A stretch of 64,000 bases of DNA from an uncultured Lachnospiraceae bacterium (GCA_947588995.1 CANPZI010000001.1:62001-126000), one strand, 5' to 3'. Shown: positions 16,737 through 25,647, counted from the stretch's first letter. Notes: generated by a model not told the origin, from the letters alone. Program-made: numbers and translations.

Positions 16737-17719
16737 CAGCTGTTCCTCCCTTCCGCCCTGTGTGCTTTCTTCATTTCTTTCGCCACTCTCTTCATCTCCC
16801 TGCGCTCGGCCGCCTCGGACTTATCCCGCATCAGGAAGAACACGATCGCGGACAGAATCGCGATGATGACAAACATGATCATGCTTGCCGCAGAAGCGCG
16901 GTTGTACATGTAGCTGCCCTCGAACGCCTGATTGTAGATAAATACGCTGGTCGTCAGCGTCGCGTTGTTCGGGCCGCTCTTGTTCACCAGAAGCTTCGGG
17001 ATATCGAACATCTGCAGGCCGCCGATCAGGCTGGTCACCAGCGTGTAGATCAGGATCGTGCGCAGATTCGGCAGCGTGATATAGATGAATTTCTGCCAGC
17101 CGCTGGCGCCGTCGATCTCCGCCGCCTCGAACCACTCAGGACTCATGCCCAGAATACCGGAGATCAGCACAATCATCGTGTAACCGTACCACATCCAGAA
17201 CTGGATGAAAGCCACAACGCCTCTTGCCCACCACTTGTTCCGCATGAACTCATAGGGCGCGTCGCAGATGCCAAATCTCGTCACCAGATCATTCATCGGT
17301 CCCATAGGATAGCCAAACAGCGCGCCGAACAGGATCGCCACGGTCGCCGCCGTAATGATGTTCGGCATGTAGAATACCACCTTGAAAAAGCCCTGGCCCC
17401 TGACTTTGAACAATGTCCCCGAAAACCATGCCGCCAGGACAAGCGCCAGCAGAATCTGCGGCAGGAAGTTCATCCCCCACATCAGAAATGTATTGCCAAG
17501 CGCCGTTTGAAAAGTGGGCGCCGATATAATCTGCTGAAAATTCTGGAACGGATTCTCCAGAAAATGGAACTTGGTCATCCCGATACCCTTAAGGTCTGTG
17601 AAGCCGATGATGATTGTGTAGATGACCGGATACAGCGTAAAGATACAAAATGCCAACACAAAAGGAATGCTGAAAATATAGCCGTATTTGGCATATGACA
17701 GCTTATGCTTTTTTTTCAT
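16736..17719 (-). CDS. Sugar ABC transporter permease (MalF-type)
   Basis: A 327-residue permease with an N-terminal membrane helix near 12-35, five further helices, and the EAA motif around WFEAAEIDGASGWQKFIYITLP, which is the textbook CUT1 form. The C-terminal tail after the last helix is rich in Arg, Lys and Glu and faces the cytoplasm. The ATG has a GGAGG site five bases upstream; that site is three bases away from one arm of the palindromic element at 17732-17856, so folding of that element could affect translation. It forms the translocation pore with the MalG-type partner. Confidence 0.92.
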   Translation of the reverse strand: MKKKHKLSYAKYGYIFSIPFVLAFCIFTLYPVIYTIIIGFTDLKGIGMTKFHFLENPFQNFQQIISAPTFQTALGNTFLMWGMNFLPQILLALVLAAWFSGTLFKVRGQGFFKVVFYMPNIITAATVAILFGALFGYPMGPMNDLVTRFGICDAPYEFMRNKWWARGVVAFIQFWMWYGYTMIVLISGILGMSPEWFEAAEIDGASGWQKFIYITLPNLRTILIYTLVTSLIGGLQMFDIPKLLVNKSGPNNATLTTSVFIYNQAFEGSYMYNRASAASMIMFVIIAILSAIVFFLMRDKSEAAERREMKRVAKEMKKAHRAEGRNS

Positions 17720-17731
17720 GTAACCTCCATT

Positions 17732-17856
17732 CCGGAGCGTTTACGCGATAGCGGGCGACGCGAATCTCAAATTCGCGTCTGCCATCAGGGATATTTGTGA
17801 CGCTCCGGCACAAATATCCGTGTGGGAAATCAGCACATCAGTGTGATTTCTCACAC
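17732..17856. repeat. Cluster of nested palindromes between binding-protein and permease genes
   Basis: Three long hairpins are packed in 125 bases. Hairpin B: GACGCGAAT / ATTCGCGTC (17757-17765 with 17771-17779). Hairpin C: GGATATTTGTG / CACAAATATCC (17789-17799 with 17809-17819), whose nine-base loop ACGCTCCGG is perfectly complementary to CCGGAGCGT at 17732-17740. Hairpin D: GTGTGGGAAATCA with TGATTTCTCACAC (17820-17832 with 17844-17856, one mismatch). In the mRNA, the loop of C could thus pair with the bases just upstream of the permease ribosome site, forming a pseudoknot. It could be a cis-regulatory RNA or a dispersed REP-like element. Confidence 0.75.
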
Positions 17857-17875
17857 ACCTCCTTGATAGAGATGA

Positions 17876-17903
17876 AAAGGGGGATAGCTCGCCATCCCCC
17901 TTT
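17876..17903 (-). terminator. Intercistronic terminator after the binding-protein gene
   Basis: A 10-bp perfect stem (AAAGGGGGAT / ATCCCCCTTT) with an eight-base loop and TTTT on the minus strand, 17 bases after the stop codon. It probably lets most transcripts end after the binding-protein gene, giving it excess over the permeases. Confidence 0.85.
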
Positions 17904-17920
17904 GTCAGTCATATCAGAAC

Positions 17921-19381
17921 TTACTGTGCACCCAGATCAACCTCAACATCAAGGTTGTCGGCAACGTTCTGCTTGAATGCGGCGATCGCATCTTCTCTGC
18001 TTAAGTTGCCTGCCGTGTACTCACGCACCGCATCTCTCCAGTACTGGTTGATCGTCTCGTCGTACTGTGTCAGGTTCTTACCGTTTGCATAGCTGTTGGC
18101 CGGAACGAATACGTCAAACATATTCTGGCCGCCCAGGAAGTCAACCGCACCGTCGGACTTGCTCATAACCGTACCGGACGCTACGCAGTCTTTCGTGCCT
18201 ACTTCGCCCTCTACCATGGTGCCGTTTGCCCAGTAGTACTGCAGTCCTGTATCGGAGCTGTCAAGCGTTACCCACTCGATCAGCTGCTTTACAGCATCTT
18301 TCTTCTCGGAATCCTTGTTGGCAAGCAGCCATGTGCCGCCCCAGAAGAAACCGATCGGAGGCTCACATACGGCCCAGTCGCCGTAGGTGCCCTCGCCTAC
18401 CGCGGAACCGCCGCAGTTGGGAGCCATCGTATAGTTGATCAGCCATGCGGGACCGAAGAAACCGAAGATCGGCTTCTCGCCTACGCCCTGCATATCAGCG
18501 AACCACGCGTCCTGCCAGTCCTGTGTATCATTGTGATAACCGTTGTCTTTCAGCTTCTTGGAGAGGTCTAAGAACTCTTCCCTCTTCGGGTCGATGTTCA
18601 GCTTGCCGTCCACGATCCATGCCGTATCGGAGCTGTTCTCCACCGCGTGCCACAGATCGCCATCGCCGGAGATGATGCCATAACCCTTGGCTTTCAGCTG
18701 TTCCGCGGCCTCAAAGAATGTATCCCAGCTGCCTGTGCCGCCGCCGATTGCCTTGCTGATCTCTGCCGGATCATCCGTGCCGAACACGTCTTGCGCGATG
18801 GAACGGCGATAGATGAATGCGCCGCCTGTCGCCTGATAGCCGAGCGCTACCACCTGCCCGTCAGGGTTCGTGCCGATATCCACGCTGTACTGTGCGATGT
18901 CCGCCTCTTTCAGCTTCGCGTCCACGTCAATGCCGAGATCCGCGTACGGAGCCGCATAGCCCGAAGCGTCGCCCTGCGTATATTTCAAAACGAAAGCCGC
19001 CTCCGCGCAGTACAGATCCGGCGCGTCCGCGCCGCCCGATGCCAGCGCCTGATCCAGTGCCGGCTGATATGCGCCGTCCGTCGTGGCGATGATCGTCGTG
19101 TTCAGCTCATAGCCGAACTCGGGGTGCATATCGATGTATTTCTGGAGCATGTTCGGCACTTCGTCCGTAAATGCGTATACATTGATGACCTGTGAGCCGT
19201 CTCCCGAGGGTGCGGCCGCCTCTGTGCTGTCGCCCCCCCCCGCATCAGCCGCGGGCGCTTCCGTCTCCGTGCTGCCGGCATCCGAGGCAGGCGCCTCTGC
19301 GGAATCTCCGCCGCCGCAGCCGACTAACGTGGCGGCCACCATGGACAGACTGAGCAACGTTGCAAGAATTTTCTTCTTCAT
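17921..19381 (-). CDS. Extracellular sugar-binding lipoprotein of an ABC transporter
   Basis: A 486-residue solute-binding protein (family 1 type). The lipoprotein signal peptide (MKKKILATLLSLSMVAATLVGCGGG) has its lipobox Cys at residue 22, followed by a Ser/Ala/Glu/Asp-rich linker of about 45 residues that spaces the domain off the membrane. The mature part begins near QVINVYAFTDEVPNML and shows the two-lobed pattern of CUT1 binding proteins. It captures an oligosaccharide for the two permeases downstream. It has a GGGAGG site. Placement beside an AraC regulator and GH3 enzyme suggests plant-polysaccharide fragments, perhaps xylo- or gluco-oligosaccharides; the exact ligand is unknown. Confidence 0.92.
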   Translation of the reverse strand: MKKKILATLLSLSMVAATLVGCGGGDSAEAPASDAGSTETEAPAADAGGGDSTEAAAPSGDGSQVINVYAFTDEVPNMLQKYIDMHPEFGYELNTTIIATTDGAYQPALDQALASGGADAPDLYCAEAAFVLKYTQGDASGYAAPYADLGIDVDAKLKEADIAQYSVDIGTNPDGQVVALGYQATGGAFIYRRSIAQDVFGTDDPAEISKAIGGGTGSWDTFFEAAEQLKAKGYGIISGDGDLWHAVENSSDTAWIVDGKLNIDPKREEFLDLSKKLKDNGYHNDTQDWQDAWFADMQGVGEKPIFGFFGPAWLINYTMAPNCGGSAVGEGTYGDWAVCEPPIGFFWGGTWLLANKDSEKKDAVKQLIEWVTLDSSDTGLQYYWANGTMVEGEVGTKDCVASGTVMSKSDGAVDFLGGQNMFDVFVPANSYANGKNLTQYDETINQYWRDAVREYTAGNLSREDAIAAFKQNVADNLDVEVDLGAQ

Positions 19382-19683
19382 GTTGTGTTTTCCTCCCTTT
19401 CATAAAGAATGTGTTTGTGATTACAATAAACACTATAACAAACATCTGATGGTGGATATATCAAATAGTTGTGTATTCTGTTATCAATTCTTGCTATTTT
19501 TTGAGGGAAAGCCTTTTCCGAATGGAGGATATTTTAAAATATTTTAGCTCTATTTTATAGGTATTGTATCATTTGCATATAATTACTCTCTATTTTTTGG
19601 CCATTTCGCCCATATGACAATCCGCAACTTTTTTGATTCTGTTTGCTCAGGCCAGCGCAGATATGCTATACTGAATTTAAGAA
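19382..19683. promoter_or_regulatory. Divergent regulatory region: binding-protein operon and AraC gene
   Basis: About 300 AT-rich bases between two divergent genes. On the minus strand a good -10 (TATAGT, 19433-19428 region) lacks a recognisable -35 at the right distance, as expected for an activator-dependent promoter. The adjacent AraC-type regulator is the obvious candidate activator. I could not define its operator. Confidence 0.45.
19643..19672 (+). promoter_or_regulatory. Promoter of the AraC-type regulator gene
   Basis: TTGCTC (19643-19648), 18 bases, TATACT (19667-19672), about 38 bases before the chosen start codon. Confidence 0.6.
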
Positions 19684-19710
19684 ATGTTTACAAAAGGGGA
19701 ATTGCAAAAC

Positions 19711-20649
19711 ATGCCGAAACCGAGAAGCATCATGCACGAAAATGTCCGCTATCGGGCGGATACGCATATCATGATCCACTCCAACACGCAGACCGATAAC
19801 TATGCGCCGCACTGGCACACGCCCATCGAACTGCTCATGCCCACCGAAAACCACTATACCGCCTATATCGCCAACAAGACCTACGTCATTCAGCCTTACG
19901 AAATACTGCTGATCGCACCCAACATCATACACCGGCTGGAAGCGCCCTCCTCCGGGCACCGCTATTTCATTCAGGCGGACCTCACCATCCTGAAAGACAT
20001 TTTCGGCATCAGCCAGATTCTGTCTTTCGTGGGCCCCGCGACGCAGTTCACGCCGACGAACAGCCCGAACATCTACATGCAGCTCAAGCGTCTGTATCTG
20101 GAAATCTGCAGTGATTTCTTCCAGAAGATACCGCCGGGCGGCGCCGGAAACTTCGCGGCAGACACCCTGAACAATCTGCTGGAGCCGGTCGCCTACGCAA
20201 AGCTGATGACGATGCTTGCCCTGATCGGACGGAATTATATCGAGAGCAAGACCGTGCATGTGGCCAGTCCGGGCAGACGGCAGGACTATATCAATAAATT
20301 CATGCACGTGTGTGATTATATCGACGAACACTGCACCGAGGATCTTACGCTGGAAGAAGTGGCGGAGCGCACCGGTTTCAGCAAATTTCATTTCGCGCGT
20401 CTGTTCAAGGAATTCATGAACGTTTCTTTCTATAAATATGTCAGTCTGAAACGGATCGAGACGGCTGAGGATATGCTGCGCAATCCGAACGTCACCGTGA
20501 CCGAGATCGCCATGGCGTCCGGATTTGCCAATTCCTCTTCCTTTATCCGCATGTTCAAGCAGATCAACGGCTGCACGCCCAGTGAATTCCGCAAAATGCA
20601 CGACACCACGCTGGAGCTGCCTCCCGAGGCCGTGCCGATTCAGACCTGA
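19711..20649 (+). CDS. AraC-family transcriptional regulator with cupin sensor domain
   Basis: A 312-residue regulator (ATG 19711, AAAGGGGA about ten bases upstream; an ATG at 19684 is less likely). The N-terminal cupin-like sugar-sensing domain (about 20-130) includes YAPHWHTPIELLMP, typical of this group. The C-terminal DNA-binding domain (about 200-300) has two helix-turn-helix units: LTLEEVAERTGFSKFHFARLF and VTEIAMASGFANSSSFIRMF, followed by the conserved TPSEFRK. It is divergently transcribed from the ABC transporter operon and very likely activates it in response to the imported sugar. Confidence 0.92.
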   Translation: MPKPRSIMHENVRYRADTHIMIHSNTQTDNYAPHWHTPIELLMPTENHYTAYIANKTYVIQPYEILLIAPNIIHRLEAPSSGHRYFIQADLTILKDIFGISQILSFVGPATQFTPTNSPNIYMQLKRLYLEICSDFFQKIPPGGAGNFAADTLNNLLEPVAYAKLMTMLALIGRNYIESKTVHVASPGRRQDYINKFMHVCDYIDEHCTEDLTLEEVAERTGFSKFHFARLFKEFMNVSFYKYVSLKRIETAEDMLRNPNVTVTEIAMASGFANSSSFIRMFKQINGCTPSEFRKMHDTTLELPPEAVPIQT

Positions 20650-20679
20650 CGCGGCCGAAGCCCCACCCGCCGAATCTTC

Positions 20680-20708
20680 TATACAAACCGCGGGGATTTT
20701 GCTATACT
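20680..20708 (+). promoter_or_regulatory. Candidate promoter of the carbamate-kinase-like gene
   Basis: TATACA (20680-20685), 17 bases, TATACT (20703-20708), leaving a leader of about 90 bases. The -10 box is good, the -35 box matches consensus in four of six positions. Confidence 0.45.
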
Positions 20709-20802
20709 GAAAGCGACAGACACAGAACGCAGCGTTCAGGAACCGCCGGAGGAAATACGCTCCCGGAACTTCCTGGCAGGCAGTTCGGAACGGAGGATTA
20801 TC

Positions 20803-21741
20803 ATGAGTAAGAAAAGAGCGGTCGTCTCTCTGGGACATGAAGCGCTTGGGTACACGATACTGGAGCAGTGGGACGCCGTCAAAGTGACCGCAAAAGCACT
20901 CGCAGATCTGATCGAATCGGATTACCAGCTCACCATCACGCACAGCAACGGCCCGCAGGTCAGCATGATCCACAAGGCGATGACAGAGCTGCGGCGTATC
21001 TATATCGACTACACGCCGGCACCCATGTGCGTCTGCTCCGCCATGAGCCAGGGCTATGTGGGCTACGATATCCAGAATGCCCTGCGCGCGGAACTGTTAA
21101 ACCGCGGCATCTCCAAGCCGGTCAGCACAATTCTCACACAGGTGACGGTGGACCCTTACGACGAAGCGTTCTATGAGCCGACCAAAGTGATCGGCCGTTA
21201 TATGTCCAGAGAAGATGCGGAGATTGAGATCAAGAAAGGCAACTATGTCGTCGAGGAACCGGGCAAGGGTTTCCGCCGCGTGGTGGCCGCGCCCAAACCC
21301 ATCAATATCGTAGAGATCGATGCGATACGCACACTGGCCGACGCGGATCAGGTGGTCATCGCCTGCGGCGGCGGCGGCATCCCGGTGATCGAGCAGAACC
21401 ATGTGTTAAAGGGGGCCTCGGCGGTAATCGAGAAAGATTCCATCGCCGGCAGGCTGGCGGATGAGCTCGCAGCCGACGAACTGATTATCCTCACCGGCGT
21501 CCCCTGTGTCTATCGGCATTTCCAGACGGACAATCCGGAACCTCTGCACACGCTGACCACGGCGGAGGCCAGAGAACTGACCGCACAGGGAGAATTCGGG
21601 GAGGGTACCATGCTCCCCAAAATCGAGGCTGCCGTCTCCTATCTGGAAAAAAATCCCGCCGGCAGCGTGCTGATCACTTCCCTGTCAGCTGTCAAAGACG
21701 CCATCAAAGGCAAAGACGGCACGCGGATCACACACGCCTGA
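20803..21741 (+). CDS. arcC: Carbamate kinase-like amino-acid-kinase-fold protein
   Basis: A 312-residue member of the carbamate kinase family (size fits). The fold landmarks are present: THSNGPQVSMI (THGNGPQVG in classical enzymes), CSAMSQGYVGYDIQ, RRVVAAPKP, ACGGGGIPV and GEFGEGTMLPKIEA. Two active-site regions deviate: the N-terminal glycine loop reads SLGHEALG rather than the usual LGGNAL, and EKDSIAGRLA replaces the typical D-K-D-x-A-S segment. There is no arginine deiminase or ornithine carbamoyltransferase gene nearby. It may be a true carbamate kinase variant that makes ATP from carbamoyl phosphate, or a relative with a different substrate. ACGGAGG precedes the ATG. Confidence 0.8.
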   Translation: MSKKRAVVSLGHEALGYTILEQWDAVKVTAKALADLIESDYQLTITHSNGPQVSMIHKAMTELRRIYIDYTPAPMCVCSAMSQGYVGYDIQNALRAELLNRGISKPVSTILTQVTVDPYDEAFYEPTKVIGRYMSREDAEIEIKKGNYVVEEPGKGFRRVVAAPKPINIVEIDAIRTLADADQVVIACGGGGIPVIEQNHVLKGASAVIEKDSIAGRLADELAADELIILTGVPCVYRHFQTDNPEPLHTLTTAEARELTAQGEFGEGTMLPKIEAAVSYLEKNPAGSVLITSLSAVKDAIKGKDGTRITHA

Positions 21742-21757
21742 CGCAAGACGCGGACAG

Positions 21758-22213
21758 TCACTTTTTCCGCAGCATCTCGGACAGCGCCACGCAGAGCGCG
21801 CCGATCAGGATACAGAAATCAGACAGATTGTACACCACACTGCGCAGCGCGGGATTTCGGACCGGAAAACTCACATAGTCCACCACATACCGCCTGCGCA
21901 GTCTGTCGTATGTGTTGCTGTAGGCGCCGCCCAGCAGAAAAGCAAGACCCGTCTTCAGCAGTCTGCCGCCCCGGAGACCAAAAGTCGTCAGGAACACAAC
22001 CGTCATGGCAAGCGTCAAAAGCAGCGAGAGCAGCGCCACCAGACCGCTTCTCGTCTCGCCCATATTCAGAAAAGCACCCCTGTTGTGGTATCTGCGAAGC
22101 AGCAGCTTCCCGCGCAGGACTTCTCTCTCCTTGGGCATCTCCCGCCGTTCTATCCACTCCTTGATACCGTAATCCGCCAGAAAAATGGCGGCCGCTATGA
22201 CGACATACAGCAT
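21758..22213 (-). CDS. lspA: Lipoprotein signal peptidase (divergent)
   Basis: A 151-residue membrane protein with four predicted helices, the length expected for signal peptidase II. Conserved boxes are recognisable: HNRGAFL (N-x-G-A-x), GGAYSNTYDRLRRRYVVDY, containing the first catalytic Asp, and VYNLSDFCI, containing the second catalytic Asp. The middle box has Ser for the usual Gly, and the protein is smaller and more basic than typical, so it is a divergent copy, possibly a second paralogue of the genome. It would cleave signal peptides of prolipoproteins such as the binding protein at 17921-19381. It lies convergent with the carbamate-kinase-like gene. Confidence 0.8.
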   Translation of the reverse strand: MLYVVIAAAIFLADYGIKEWIERREMPKEREVLRGKLLLRRYHNRGAFLNMGETRSGLVALLSLLLTLAMTVVFLTTFGLRGGRLLKTGLAFLLGGAYSNTYDRLRRRYVVDYVSFPVRNPALRSVVYNLSDFCILIGALCVALSEMLRKK

Positions 22214-22265
22214 GATTCTCTCCGTTTATCTATTGTCTGTTCATGACGTTCAGCACGCGCCATTC

Positions 22266-22304
22266 GCAAAACCGCGCTCACGCGCTTTTCGGCGTTTCAC
22301 GCCT
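22266..22304 (-). terminator. Double-hairpin terminator after the subtilase gene
   Basis: On the minus strand GGCGT-GAA-ACGCC is followed by a second small GC stem with GCGC arms and then TTTT, directly downstream of the peptidase stop codon. The second stem is imperfect. Confidence 0.45.
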
Positions 22305-22312
22305 GCTTTTGC

Positions 22313-23986
22313 TTATATCCTTGCCAGCATTTCAAAGGTCCCGTTGATGTTCAGCCTGCCGTATCCCCAGCGGTTATCGGGATAGACGATATTGTCGTCC
22401 CTCGCCGCGCCCCGGATCAGATAGCTTCTGATCCCACGGCCTGCCACCTCAGGCACATTGCCGTCCACCGCTGCCCATTCCATGAACTGCGCCACACAGC
22501 CGGCCGCAAGCGCCGCCGCCATGCTGGAGCCGGAAGACGCGCCGAGCGGCGTAGGGACGAGCACACCGGGCGCGGCCAGATCCGGCTTGATGCCGCCGTC
22601 TTTCGTATAACCTCTGCCAGACTGCGGAAACCAGCTGCCGGTCAACCCGTTATAGGCCGAGACGGAGATCACCTGCTGCGCGTTGGCAGGCTCTGTCAGC
22701 GTGACGTCCGGGCTGGGCGCCAAAAAAGTGACACTGCCGTCAAGAAATTCCGTGACCGGCAGCCACATATGAAAAAGTCCCCGCCCGCTCTGCTCCGTCT
22801 CCGAGGAGAAGACTCGCAGATTCCACACGCCGGGCGTCGGATCCTCAAATCGGAAAAAGACCAGCTGCTCACCAGAATGGCGCTCCACAAGCACATTGCT
22901 GACGATAACGCGCGTCCGCTCAAAGACGAAGCTGATCTCCCTGTCTGTCTTGTTTCTGAAATCGATCTCCTGGGACGTCTCCCCGCCCGGCGAGCGCAGC
23001 TGCACCGCATAGGTGTCCGGCAGATTGCCCCACAGTTCCAGGCAGAAGCCCCGTGTCTCTCCTGCCACACGGATCTCCACAACGTCAGGCACAACGCCCT
23101 CGTAATGGTGTTCCTTGTCCCCCTCATTGCCGCCGCACACGACGACAGCGCGGTTTCTCTCGCCGGCGACGGTATTCAGATAGGAGGCAAGCGGCGAAGT
23201 ACCGTTATGACTTCCCAGATTCGTCCCGATCCCCAGCACGATCACCATCGGCCTGCCAAGCACGGAAGCCTTGCGTTCCAGATATCTGACCGCCTCCATG
23301 ATATCGTTCTCCTGGTAAGCCGGCACGCCGTCGGCAATCAGATAATAATCCCGCAGATAACGCTTGGCGCCTTTCAGTTTCACGACCGCGATATCCGCCT
23401 GCGGCGCCGCTCCCCTGTATGTCAGACCGTCTCCCAGGATGCTGCCGGCCGCAGCGGCCGCCATCCTCGTGCCGTGCCCGTCCGCATCCGTGGACGGCAC
23501 AATCAGTTCCGGCTCTTCGGAAGAGAGTGCGCGGTTGATGTCCTGTCGCAGATACTCCGCGCCGTACTGGAAGCCGTCCGGCGGTTCTCCGTCCTGCACT
23601 GTCTGATCCCAGATCGCCATAATACGGCTGGAGCCGTCCGGCCGCCGAAACGCTTCCTCCCGATACCGTATGCCGGTGTCAACCAAGCCCACCACAACGC
23701 CGCTTCCCTGCAGGGACAGCGGCGGATTCTGCACGCGGATATTGCCCAGAGCCGTCAGATTCTCCGGATCAAAAGGCGGCGTCCCGGTCTGCATCAGACT
23801 GTACAGCGCCGGAATCATGGAATAGCCGTAATAGGAGGCGGACATAGCCGGAACCACGCTGCGGTTCACGTTGATCACGCCGTAACCCGCATCTATCGCG
23901 TGGAAGCAGAAATCAAGCGGCGATATCTCCGCCAGTTCGTACGCCGCCGCATCATCCGTGAGCAGATCGGCATACTCGTCAGACAT
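22313..23986 (-). CDS. S8 family peptidase (Csp-like subtilase)
   Basis: About 557 residues (ATG 23986 at MSDEYAD; an ATG at 24010 is possible, neither has a strong ribosome site). An N-terminal prodomain-like part (about 90 residues) precedes the subtilase domain. The catalytic triad is intact: Asp in GLVDTGI, His in DADGHGTRMAAAAAG and Ser in GASSGSSMAAALAAG. A beta-rich insert of about 150 residues lies between the His and Ser motifs, as in clostridial Csp germination proteases. There is no signal peptide. By architecture it belongs to the Csp-like group, which in spore formers processes cortex hydrolase precursors, but function here is inferred. Confidence 0.85.
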   Translation of the reverse strand: MSDEYADLLTDDAAAYELAEISPLDFCFHAIDAGYGVINVNRSVVPAMSASYYGYSMIPALYSLMQTGTPPFDPENLTALGNIRVQNPPLSLQGSGVVVGLVDTGIRYREEAFRRPDGSSRIMAIWDQTVQDGEPPDGFQYGAEYLRQDINRALSSEEPELIVPSTDADGHGTRMAAAAAGSILGDGLTYRGAAPQADIAVVKLKGAKRYLRDYYLIADGVPAYQENDIMEAVRYLERKASVLGRPMVIVLGIGTNLGSHNGTSPLASYLNTVAGERNRAVVVCGGNEGDKEHHYEGVVPDVVEIRVAGETRGFCLELWGNLPDTYAVQLRSPGGETSQEIDFRNKTDREISFVFERTRVIVSNVLVERHSGEQLVFFRFEDPTPGVWNLRVFSSETEQSGRGLFHMWLPVTEFLDGSVTFLAPSPDVTLTEPANAQQVISVSAYNGLTGSWFPQSGRGYTKDGGIKPDLAAPGVLVPTPLGASSGSSMAAALAAGCVAQFMEWAAVDGNVPEVAGRGIRSYLIRGAARDDNIVYPDNRWGYGRLNINGTFEMLARI

Positions 23987-24088
23987 AATCTTTTCTTTAC
24001 AAGTCATCACACCATATAACAGTTCCCTGCGTCGGACTGTTCTCTCCGCTGTCTTTCCTGTTATCGTATGCTGCCCTTGTCTGTCCTG

Positions 24089-25591
24089 TTACCGCGCCGC
24101 GCTGCTCTCAATCACATTCAGGCGGTCCGGATGTTCCAGAGAATTGCTGCGGATATCGATGATCGGCCCGCCGGTTCCCTCGATATACGCTCTCGTGATC
24201 GTCACCCTGCCGATGTTCTCGTCCTTTGGCACTTCATACATGATGTCGAGCATAAATTCCTCGATGATGGCGCGCAGAGCTCTCGCGCCCGTGTCTTTCT
24301 CCATGGCTTTCTCCGCGATCGCCTCAAGCGCCCCCTGTTCAAACTCCAGCTTCACTTCGTCCAGTTCCAGCAGTTTCTGGTACTGCTTCAAAATCGCATT
24401 CTTGGGCTCTTCCAGGATCTTCACCATCATCTCCTTGCTGAGTCCCTCCAGGGTAAAGATGATGGGGAGACGCCCGATAAACTCAGGGATCATGCCGAAC
24501 TTCTTGATGTCTTCCACGGTCACCCTGCTCAAGATATTCTTCTCTTTGTCATACTTATCCTTAAGCTCCGCGGTGTAGCCGATGGAGGTGCGCTTGTTCA
24601 GGCGCTGCTTGATGATCTCCTCCAGATCAGGGAATGCGCCGCCGCAGATAAAGAGGATATTTCTCGTATTCACCGTGGCGAGCGGTACCATGGCATTCTT
24701 GGAATTGGCGCCCACAGGGACCTCCACCTCCGCGCCCTCGAGGAGTTTTAACATCCCCTGCTGCACGGATTCCCCGCTGACGTCGCGGGAGTTGGTATTC
24801 CGCTTCTTGGCAATCTTGTCAATCTCATCGATGAAGATGATGCCCCGCTCCGCCCGCTCGACATCGTTCTCCGCCGCCGCCAGCAGCTTCGACACCACGC
24901 TCTCGATATCGTCTCCGATATAACCGGCCTCCGTCAGCGAAGTGGCATCGGCGATCGCCAGCGGCACATCCAGAAGACGCGCCAGCGTTTTGACCAGATA
25001 AGTCTTGCCGCAGCCGGTAGGCCCGATCATCAGCATGTTGGACTTCTCGATCTCAATCTCGTCCATCGTGCCGGTAGCGACCCGTTTGTAATGATTATAT
25101 ACCGCGACGGACATCACCTTTTTCGCATGTTCCTGCCCTACCACGTACTCGTCCAGCTTCGCCTTGATCTTGTGGGGCGGCAGTATATTTTTGATGTCGA
25201 TCTCCGCCGCGCCGTCGGACTTTTTCTTTTTTTTGATTTTCTGCTTGTTGGGAATGCCGCCGTCCCCCTGCAGATCTGCCAGATTGACAAAACTGATATT
25301 CGGGAAACCGTTCCCGTTCCCGTCGCCGTCGCCTGTGGGCGGCTGGTTTAAGAGGCCCTGATAGTCAAACTGGCTGACCGCATCCATGGTCTTGTGCATA
25401 CAGTCGTCGCAGACACAGATGTGGTTCGGCAGACGGAACATCTTGCCCGCCTTGCTCTCAGGTCTGCGGCAGATAAAGCAGACGTCCTCATAGTCGCTGT
25501 GAGACTCATTCTGATCGTTTGTTTCGCTCTCTTTGCCCTTGGCGTCCTGTGTATTCTCTTCCTCGGTGTCGTGATATCTGTCGTCGCTCAT
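24089..25591 (-). CDS. clpX: ClpX-type AAA+ unfoldase (divergent)
   Basis: A 500-residue ClpX-like ATPase. The N-terminal zinc-binding domain has C38-x2-C41 and C61-x2-C64. A Gly/Asp-rich, then poly-Lys linker (around 100-130) makes it longer than the usual 415-430 residues. The AAA+ domain has Walker A GPTGCGKTYL, Walker B IIFIDEIDKI and a pore loop GYIGDD (GYVG in classical ClpX). PEFIGRLPI and the GARALRAIIEE sensor-2 arginine region are present. It feeds substrates to a ClpP-type protease. Unlike typical clpX it is not next to clpP or tig, so it may be a second paralogue. Confidence 0.88.
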   Translation of the reverse strand: MSDDRYHDTEEENTQDAKGKESETNDQNESHSDYEDVCFICRRPESKAGKMFRLPNHICVCDDCMHKTMDAVSQFDYQGLLNQPPTGDGDGNGNGFPNISFVNLADLQGDGGIPNKQKIKKKKKSDGAAEIDIKNILPPHKIKAKLDEYVVGQEHAKKVMSVAVYNHYKRVATGTMDEIEIEKSNMLMIGPTGCGKTYLVKTLARLLDVPLAIADATSLTEAGYIGDDIESVVSKLLAAAENDVERAERGIIFIDEIDKIAKKRNTNSRDVSGESVQQGMLKLLEGAEVEVPVGANSKNAMVPLATVNTRNILFICGGAFPDLEEIIKQRLNKRTSIGYTAELKDKYDKEKNILSRVTVEDIKKFGMIPEFIGRLPIIFTLEGLSKEMMVKILEEPKNAILKQYQKLLELDEVKLEFEQGALEAIAEKAMEKDTGARALRAIIEEFMLDIMYEVPKDENIGRVTITRAYIEGTGGPIIDIRSNSLEHPDRLNVIESSAAR

Positions 25592-25647
25592 CTCTCCGTC
25601 TCCATATCCTTCCCGCCGGTATCTTTTCCGCTTACCGCTTTATTCTT

